Shown: piece by piece, positions 41,129 through 46,381 of the stretch
How positions within the stretch are numbered: position 1 is the stretch's first letter
How the letters are laid out: each line of letters begins with the position of its first letter
Assembly (NCBI GenBank): GCA_050248955.1
Contig: JBFWRK010000003.1
Span: forward strand, 124,001 to 188,000
Direction: 5' to 3'
DNA length: 64,000 bases
Origin: JBFWRK01 sp050248955
GTDB taxonomy: Bacteria; Actinomycetota; Acidimicrobiia; Acidimicrobiales; Ilumatobacteraceae
The notes under the pieces: model-generated
Database searches by the model: none
What the model was told of the DNA's origin: nothing
What the model saw: the letters and a program-made list of their open reading frames with translations, nothing else
Made by a program: the position numbers and the translations under genes

Positions 41129-41749
41129 CTACCAGTGCAGCGTCGGCCAGGCAGGTGGGAAGCCGAGTCCGGTCATGATCTCGTTCTCGCCGACGTGCAT
41201 CCGGCTGAGCCGGTCGAGTGGGTTTGCGTAGTACGGCACCTCGGCTCCGGGGGCGTCGCGCGGATTCCCGGTCGGCGTCCGGATCTCGCCCTGTCCAAGG
41301 TGCTCGTGGGCGCGCCGGTTGGCCTCCTGGTAGTAGTCGAACGGCTGCGGACTGCCGCCGAGGAACCAGAAGTAGTCGATGGTTCGTGTGGCCTGAGCGA
41401 TGCGGTCCTGGACGTCGGTCGCGAGCGGCTCGAGCATGCCGGGCCGCCGCTCGACGAACGCGCCCCAGGCGCGCAACTCGGCGACCGCGATTGCACACGC
41501 GTAGAGCAGGATGAGCTCGCTGAGAACGTGGTCTGCAGGTGGGCCGCCAGGCCGGCCTTGACCCGTCGAGTCGCGCCGCTTGTTGGTGGCGTGGGCGAAG
41601 GCGCTCAAGAACGTGTAGTGCACCTGGAGCTGGAGCAACTCGTGCGGCTTGACGAGATCGCTCAGCTGCAGGTTCCACAACATGGAGCCCCACTTCAGGA
41701 ACGCGCCGGCGAGTGTTGGATGCTCTGTACGGAGGTACTCGCCCGTCAT
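41129..41749 (-). CDS. Hypothetical protein (206 residues)
   Basis: The product begins MTGEYLRTEHPTLAGAFL and is mostly helical, with LQLQVHYTFLSAFAHATNKRRD, LSELILLYACAIAVAELRAWG and DYFWFLGGSPQPFDYYQEAN. It ends GFPPAWPTLHW. No known family comes to mind. The open frame extends upstream to 41893; the chosen ATG at 41747-41749 starts the well-ordered part. It is next to the right end of the tRNA-Leu insert. Confidence 0.55.
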   Translation of the reverse strand: MTGEYLRTEHPTLAGAFLKWGSMLWNLQLSDLVKPHELLQLQVHYTFLSAFAHATNKRRDSTGQGRPGGPPADHVLSELILLYACAIAVAELRAWGAFVERRPGMLEPLATDVQDRIAQATRTIDYFWFLGGSPQPFDYYQEANRRAHEHLGQGEIRTPTGNPRDAPGAEVPYYANPLDRLSRMHVGENEIMTGLGFPPAWPTLHW

Positions 41750-41915
41750 CCGTCCAGCATGACGCCCGCGGCCACTCCCGCTGTGGAACCGCCGTGACAG
41801 CAGCGGCTCACGCAGCACGAGTCGGTGACTGCTCGTCCACCCGATGATCGGATGTTTCCGTGTGCACACGATGTGCACAGAACTGGACGACACGGCGCAT
41901 CACGGGAGCGCACTT

Positions 41916-41967
41916 GACGGACGGGGCGGACGGAAGGTGCAGATCACAGGCCATTCGACGGACGGGG
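41916..41967 (+). repeat. Two GACGGACGGGG repeats near the right attachment core
   Basis: GACGGACGGGG occurs at 41916-41926 and 41957-41967, 41 bp apart and 30 to 80 bp before the core at 41996. They could be arm-type integrase sites; this is speculative. Confidence 0.35.
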
Positions 41968-41995
41968 GAGCACCAGCCGGACGGTTGGGGGCGGT

Positions 41996-42002
41996 CTTAA
42001 AC
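41996..42002 (+). other. Right attachment core (attR-like), CTTAAAC
   Basis: It repeats the 7-base anticodon loop found at 36507-36513. Bases to the left (GCGGT) are foreign to the tRNA; bases to the right continue the tRNA 3' half. Confidence 0.75.
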
Positions 42003-42049
42003 CCCCCTCTCTCCGCAAGGAGGTGCGGGTTCGATCCCCGCCCCGGGCA
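41996..42049 (+). pseudogene. 3' half of the disrupted tRNA-Leu (TAA)
   Basis: Starting with loop CTTAAAC, it holds the anticodon 3' stem CCCCC, variable arm CTCC-GCAA-GGAG, T arm GCGGG-TTCGATC-CCCGC, acceptor CCCGGGC and discriminator A. Each part pairs with the half at 36475-36513. Upstream there is no anticodon 5' stem, D arm or acceptor. Confidence 0.85.
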
Positions 42050-42201
42050 TCGGCGAACTGGACCGTCCCAAGATCGTCTCGCAACGCCTCGGCCATGTCG
42101 CCGTCGGCATCACGCTCGATCTCTACTTCCACGTCGTCCCGTCGCTCGCGAAGGATGCGGCTGCACAGATCATGAGCGCTACATATGGAGATGGGTCGTG
42201 A
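42049..42201 (+). pseudogene. C-terminal remnant of a tyrosine integrase
   Basis: The frame starting at the last tRNA base reads IGELDRPKIVSQRLGHVAVG then ITLDLYFHVVPSLAKDAAAQ and stops at 42199-42201. RLGHVAVGITLDLYFHV is the classic C-terminal signature of phage integrases, with the box II histidine and the catalytic tyrosine in TLDLY. The rest of the gene is missing; the tRNA 3' end takes its place. The stop overlaps the GTG of the next gene (GTGA). Confidence 0.8.
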
Positions 42202-42608
42202 GCTCGCGTGAGCAGACACCCCGTGTCAGGTTGACCCCGGTTCCCGATGGGGGAGTGTTCGTCCGTGGCGACGAGCTCGACCCCAAACTGCTCGCCGACG
42301 ACGCGTCGCGGTTTCGCGAGCGCTTCTCGGAGTGGGCTCGGTTCGGGATCTCCGCCTTCCATGCCTCGTCGGAGGATGAGATCGACGCCATCTGCCAGAC
42401 CCGGTTGGTGAGGTTCGCCATCGTCGTCGTGTTTGCCCGCGCCGACCTCGAGAGCGCCGGCATCGAGGTGGTGCCGACGTTCCGCACCCCGCACGTGACG
42501 CTGTGCCACGCCGACCTCGACCAGCTCATCGAGCGGCTGGTTCATTGCGAGCACGCTGAGCGATCCAACCCCTACCATGTAGGCGACGAAGGAAGTGACC
42601 AGTGGTAG
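42198..42608 (+). CDS. Integrase-linked hypothetical protein, first of a two-gene module
   Basis: This 136-residue protein begins with a GTG that overlaps the integrase stop. It has VRLTPVPDGGVFVRGDELDP, FRERFSEWARFGISAFHASS, TRLVRFAIVVVFARADLESAG and RTPHVTLCHADLDQLIERLV. It is acidic and appears soluble. I do not recognise a named family. Its coupling to the integrase remnant and to the next gene suggests cargo of an integrative element, possibly a toxin-antitoxin-like pair; that is inference. Confidence 0.65.
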   Translation: MSSREQTPRVRLTPVPDGGVFVRGDELDPKLLADDASRFRERFSEWARFGISAFHASSEDEIDAICQTRLVRFAIVVVFARADLESAGIEVVPTFRTPHVTLCHADLDQLIERLVHCEHAERSNPYHVGDEGSDQW

Positions 42609-42850
42609 CGACGTTGGACTTGCGAGTCGACCTGAACACCGAAGACGACACGGGACTGCCGTGGGCCTTCCTGCGCGACGCTCGTGATCCTGCACTCGTT
42701 CGTGAAGGTGCGTGGCTCATCGTCGGGTCCGGCAACGTCCGCGCCGTTGCGCAGGTGGCCCAGATCGACGGCGACCTGGTGTGGGTTCGCCCCCTGCCGG
42801 GCCCGGTGAGCAAGTACCGGCACCTGCTCGGCGACCGCGGCGCCGCGTAG
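42602..42850 (+). CDS. Integrase-linked hypothetical protein, second of the module
   Basis: The 82-residue product starts at a GTG overlapping the previous stop region and reads VATLDLRVDLNTEDDTGLPW, FLRDARDPALVREGAWLIVG, then AVAQVAQIDGDLVWVRPLPG. It looks like a small beta-barrel domain. The overlap of 7 bases with the first gene implies linked expression. The family is not recognised. Confidence 0.6.
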   Translation: MVATLDLRVDLNTEDDTGLPWAFLRDARDPALVREGAWLIVGSGNVRAVAQVAQIDGDLVWVRPLPGPVSKYRHLLGDRGAA

Positions 42851-42979
42851 TTGCAGCGCGAGGGAGTAGCTGACCCCGGCGGGGGAAGCCTGGACTGTCG
42901 GCACACTGCGGAGCATCTCGGTGAACAGCAATCGCGGCGGTCACGGTGATGTCGGCTGGGTCCATGGCGGGGATGCGGC

Positions 42980-43597
42980 TCACGCGGGCGCCCCGTTCGT
43001 CACAGGAGGTTGGTGTTGTTGGGAGAGTGCTGCTTCCAATTGCTGGATGCGGTGCTGCAGGGGTTCGATCACGGCGCGCATGTCGTCGGCGGTGAAGCGA
43101 GGGGTGATGTACTTGGGGCAGTTCCAGTCGTAGGCGACCACCTCGACGGTGACGAGACCCTCGATGCGACCGTCGATCCCGATCCGGTCGAGGAGACCGG
43201 GTTCGGGGTCCGGCTCGAAGCGGGCGTGCCCCAGCAGCTTCAGGCGCTGGCGGTTCGGGTAGTCGACGGCGACGATGGCGATGCGGTTGTCGTGATCGAC
43301 GTGGCCGGCGGTGATGTATTGCCGGTTGCCGCTGCGCTCGGCCCAGGCGAGATGGGTTGGGTCGACGATCTTGACGAAGCCGTTGGGCCCACCGCGGTGC
43401 TGGACATAGGGCCAGCCGTTCGCCCCGACCGACGCGAGGTAGAAGCTGTCTCGCTGCGAAAGAAACTCGATTTCTGCGGCACGGAGGCCGTCCGGAACGG
43501 GCTGTGCCCGAGCCGTCGCGTAGTTCTCGTAGGAACCCCGCCGGCGCTGATGGCCCTCTGCTCCAGCATCGACGGTGAGGTCGAGGAAGTGCTCCAC
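42980..43597 (-). CDS. Pyridoxamine 5'-phosphate oxidase-like flavin protein
   Basis: The 205-residue protein has the split-barrel flavin fold of the PNPOx superfamily: FLSQRDSFYLASVGANGWPYVQHRGGP, DNRIAIVAVDYPNRQRLKLLGHARF and the C-terminal YDWNCPKYITPRFT, typical of its flavin-nucleotide-binding branch. The tail is a glutamine-rich coiled coil. It probably uses FMN or F420. The GTG at 43595-43597 is chosen 2 bases after the DsrE gene's stop. The pair with DsrE and a TetR regulator forms one unit. Confidence 0.8.
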   Translation of the reverse strand: MEHFLDLTVDAGAEGHQRRRGSYENYATARAQPVPDGLRAAEIEFLSQRDSFYLASVGANGWPYVQHRGGPNGFVKIVDPTHLAWAERSGNRQYITAGHVDHDNRIAIVAVDYPNRQRLKLLGHARFEPDPEPGLLDRIGIDGRIEGLVTVEVVAYDWNCPKYITPRFTADDMRAVIEPLQHRIQQLEAALSQQHQPPVTNGAPA

Positions 43598-43599
43598 GG

Positions 43600-43986
43600 T
43601 CAGAAGGACAGGATCGAGTAGCCGTCTTCGATCAGGACCCGGAGACTGGCGAGCCCCGGCGTGCCCGGGACGGGGTTGTCCTTGATCAGCGTCAGCCCGG
43701 TGGCCTCCACCGCCTCGGTCGCGCCGAACACGACAGCGCACCCGCGCGAAGCGCCAGTCACGGTGTGGCGTACCGCCTGGTAGAGGTCATAGGCAGGGTG
43801 GCTCGGCGAGTTCAGAACCTGTGGCCAACGAGTCCCCGCACCGTGGAACTGGAGCCGAACGGCGTGCCCGGCCTGGTCGAGGTCGTAGACCGTGGCGAGG
43901 GCGTTGAAGACACGCCCGAGGGGCTCGTCTCCTCCAACCGCGGGGTCACTCATGACGAGCACGGCGGTCTTGGTAGATGTTGTCAT
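43600..43986 (-). CDS. DsrE/DsrF-like family protein
   Basis: The 128-residue protein has a DsrE-like alpha/beta layout: TKTAVLVMSDPAVGGDEPLGRVFNAL, GHAVRLQFHGAGTRWPQVL, CAVVFGATEAVEATGLTLI and the end LRVLIEDGYSILSF. DsrE-like proteins handle sulfur or small redox groups; only one cysteine (GCAVVFG) is present. The ATG is at 43984-43986. It lies between the tetR gene and the flavin protein on the same strand. Confidence 0.72.
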   Translation of the reverse strand: MTTSTKTAVLVMSDPAVGGDEPLGRVFNALATVYDLDQAGHAVRLQFHGAGTRWPQVLNSPSHPAYDLYQAVRHTVTGASRGCAVVFGATEAVEATGLTLIKDNPVPGTPGLASLRVLIEDGYSILSF

Positions 43987-44060
43987 GTCTGATGCTCCTT
44001 GTACGGAATGCCCGGTACAGAAGGTTCCGGGAGGTTGGTTACTGTCGGGTTCTGGAGGGA

Positions 44061-44630
44061 CTAGCGGATCAGTCCGCCGATCAGGACATCGCCGAGTCGC
44101 TCGATGGCTCGGCTGAATGGTCGCTTGTCGCCGGTGACCCGGGCGACCACGAGTGCGCCTTCGATCGCTGCGACCGCGTCCTGGGCGCGAGCGATCGCCG
44201 TTGCCGTATCGGCGCCGGCCTCCGTAGCGACCGCAGCAAAGGCGCCGATCCACCCGGACGCCGCGGTCTCGAGCTTGGCCGCTACCTCGGCACCAGGCTC
44301 ACCGACGGACAGCATGTCGAGCAGGCAGTTGCGGGTACCGCCCTCGTAAAACGCGTCGAGATTGCGACCCACGGCGAGGACTCGCTCTGCCAGCGGCGAG
44401 TCCTCGCTGAGTGGGGCGAGGATGCCCGTTGCGAAGCGCTCAGCAACGGCGGCGGCGACCTCGGTCGCCATCTGGTGCTTGCCGGCCGGGAACCGATGGT
44501 AGAGGCTCGACTTCTGCAACCCGGTGGCGACGGCAATGTCGCCGAGACTCGCGCCATCGAAGCCCGCCCGGCGAAACAGTTCGGTCAGCCGGTCGATCAG
44601 CTGAGAGTCGGTGACAAGCCGGGGAGCCAT
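44061..44630 (-). CDS. TetR-family regulator of the DsrE/flavin pair
   Basis: The 189-residue protein has the TetR DNA-binding domain (LFRRAGFDGASLGDIAVATGLQKSSLYHRFPAGKHQM, key LQKSSLYHRFP) and a ligand domain with CLLDMLSVGEPGAEVAAKL, like the subgroup that controls redox or DsrE-type genes. A 24-bp imperfect palindrome lies just upstream of its ATG at 44628-44630. It leads the tetR-dsrE-flavin protein unit. Confidence 0.88.
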   Translation of the reverse strand: MAPRLVTDSQLIDRLTELFRRAGFDGASLGDIAVATGLQKSSLYHRFPAGKHQMATEVAAAVAERFATGILAPLSEDSPLAERVLAVGRNLDAFYEGGTRNCLLDMLSVGEPGAEVAAKLETAASGWIGAFAAVATEAGADTATAIARAQDAVAAIEGALVVARVTGDKRPFSRAIERLGDVLIGGLIR

Positions 44631-44636
44631 GCGACA

Positions 44637-44660
44637 ACTGTACCGATCGTTCGGACCAGT
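44637..44660. promoter_or_regulatory. TetR operator candidate upstream of the tetR gene
   Basis: ACTGTACC and GGACCAGT are near-perfect inverted arms (6 of 8 pairs) around GATCGTTC, with the inner CCGATCGTTCGG also dyad-like. It starts 7 bases upstream of the tetR start codon, the usual place for autoregulation. Confidence 0.5.
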
Positions 44661-44857
44661 GTCAAGTCGAACGCCTGAGACCGACGACGGCACGTCGTCG
44701 GTCGACACCGGGCGCCGAACCAAACCGACCGGCGCACGCGCCGCTCACCTCGACGGCAACGTCGCGTCGGCCATCGCCGAATACGCACCCGCGCTCATCG
44801 ACGCGGTCGCCGACGCTGTTCGCCCCGGCGCCGGGGCTTGTTGACGCCTCTCGTTTG

Positions 44858-44871
44858 AATAGGTTACTATT
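44858..44871 (+). promoter_or_regulatory. GntR operator candidate upstream of the ABC importer operon
   Basis: AATAG-GTTA-CTATT is a perfect dyad. It shares AATAGGTTAC with the site at 50775-50791, near the gntR gene that closes the operon. The GT-T-AC core matches the usual FadR-type GntR operator core. Confidence 0.55.
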
Positions 44872-44937
44872 TTCCAGCAGTCGACCTTGGGGTGTGCCGA
44901 CCGACGGCGGGCCGGGTCGTGGCAAGGGGGAGATGAC

Positions 44938-46299
44938 GTGCACGGTTCGATGCGCCATCGCGTGATGGCATGCCTGGCGGCGGCATCCGTCGTCTTCGCC
45001 GCCGCGTGCGGCGACGACGACTCGTCGGAGTCGACGCCGGCACCCACCGAGGCGTCGGCCGAGACCACGACGGCGGCGACCGAGACGACGGCCGCCACCG
45101 ACACGACGGCCGCGACCGAGACGACCGCGGCGACCGAGACCACCGCTGCGGAGTCCGATCCGCTCGGCACGCCCACCCCTGCCGAGGGCGAGCCGGTGAA
45201 GATCGGCCTCATCACCGAGAGTGGCGGGGAGGCGATCAGCTCGCAGTCCAAGCTCACCGAGACCGGTGCCCAGATCGCCGTCGACTACGTGAACGAGTAC
45301 CGGGGTGGACTGGCCGGCCAGCCGATCGAGCTCGTCATCTGCGGCAACAAGGCGAGCGCGTCGGGTGCATCCGATTGCGCCAACCAGATGGTGGAGCAGG
45401 ACGTCGCCGCGGTGGTGTGGCCGTTCACCGGCTTCGGCCCGCAGCAGGTGCCGATCATCACGGGTGCCGGCATCCCGATCGTCGCCGTCAGTGGCTCCTC
45501 GACCGAGGAACTGACGACCCCCAACGTGTTCATCGTGACGGGCGGCTACGTCGGCACGCTCGGTGCCTACGCGCAGCACTCCAAGGACACCGGCGTGTCG
45601 AAGTTCGCCATGATCACCATCGACGTTCCGTCGGCGACGCAGGCCGCTGAGGGCATCGGCAGCCTCGTGTTCGGGAACGCCGGTGTCGAGTACTCGGTCG
45701 TCAAGGTCGCACCTGGCACGCCCGACATGACCTCGCAGGTGCAGGCGGCGATCAGCGACGGCGCCACGGCCATCGGAGTGACGGGTGACGTCACGTTCTG
45801 CACGTCGTTCTTCCAGGCGTACCAGGCGCTCGGCCTCGACGTGCCGAAGTACATCATCGGTCCGTGCATCGACCCGACCGTGATCGAGTCGCTCGGTGAC
45901 GTGCTCGACGGCTCGTTCCTCGCCACCGTGACCGGTCAGGGCGACGACACCGACGTGTACGCCGCGATGGTCGAGAAGTACGGCGACGGCGACATTGACC
46001 CGAATCCGTCGATCAGCACGGGCATCGCCTCCGGCACCGGCGCCATCATCAACCTCTGGAACCTGATGGACGGCGTCGAGGGCGGCGTGACCGCCGAATC
46101 CGTCATCGCCCAGGCGAAGGCAGCCACCGACGTGCCGATGTGGCTGTCGGGTGGCCTCACATTCACCTGCGACGGCACGGCGATCCCGTTGCTGTCCAAC
46201 CTGTGCTCGGCGCAGTTCCAGATCGGCACGGTTGACGCCACGGGTCAGGTCTCCGGGCTGGAGCCGATCGACGCCTCGGCACTCTTCGTCGCGGGCTGA
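44938..46299 (+). CDS. Branched-chain-type ABC importer, substrate-binding lipoprotein
   Basis: This 453-residue periplasmic-type binding protein has a lipobox (SVVFAAACGDD), a Thr/Ala/Glu repeat linker (ETTAAT repeated about five times), and a type I periplasmic-binding fold of the LivK/amide class: VKIGLITESGGEA, GAQIAVDYVNEYRGGL, VVWPFTGFGPQQVPI and GIPIVAVSGSSTEEL. AAGGGGGAG lies 5 bases before the GTG at 44938; an ATG at 44950 is possible. It begins the importer operon. The ligand is not readable from the sequence. Confidence 0.93.
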   Translation: MHGSMRHRVMACLAAASVVFAAACGDDDSSESTPAPTEASAETTTAATETTAATDTTAATETTAATETTAAESDPLGTPTPAEGEPVKIGLITESGGEAISSQSKLTETGAQIAVDYVNEYRGGLAGQPIELVICGNKASASGASDCANQMVEQDVAAVVWPFTGFGPQQVPIITGAGIPIVAVSGSSTEELTTPNVFIVTGGYVGTLGAYAQHSKDTGVSKFAMITIDVPSATQAAEGIGSLVFGNAGVEYSVVKVAPGTPDMTSQVQAAISDGATAIGVTGDVTFCTSFFQAYQALGLDVPKYIIGPCIDPTVIESLGDVLDGSFLATVTGQGDDTDVYAAMVEKYGDGDIDPNPSISTGIASGTGAIINLWNLMDGVEGGVTAESVIAQAKAATDVPMWLSGGLTFTCDGTAIPLLSNLCSAQFQIGTVDATGQVSGLEPIDASALFVAG

Positions 46300-46381
46300 G
46301 TCCGGCACGTAGTCCACGACGGCGGCGGTACGGACGGGAGCGGAGCAGACGCTCCCGGCCGCACCGTTGCGAGGGGAGCGA

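Larger units (their letters stand above)
36514..41995. mobile_element. 5.5-kb insert within tRNA-Leu (decayed integrative element)
   Basis: The segment lies between the two halves of one tRNA-Leu gene and is bounded by 7-bp direct repeats of the anticodon loop. It holds an intact tRNA-Leu(TAA), a PEP-swivelling protein, a TetR regulator, a lipoprotein, an unknown gene and gene scraps. No integrase lies inside. A C-terminal integrase scrap lies immediately outside the right boundary. I infer an integrated element that lost its mobility genes. Confidence 0.65.
44631..44937. other. Divergent intergenic region, tetR/ABC importer
   Basis: The 307-base region carries the TetR operator candidate (44637-44660), a 16-bp perfect GC palindrome (44822-44837), the AATAG-GTTA-CTATT dyad (44858-44871) in an AT-rich promoter-like stretch, and an AAGGGGGAG ribosome site before the importer. 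I see no gene. Confidence 0.6.

Noticed and set aside
36475..42049. Trans-spliced split tRNA as in some archaea
   Set aside because: No complementary leader or trailer sequences for joining are seen, and the 7-bp core at both ends fits site-specific insertion better.
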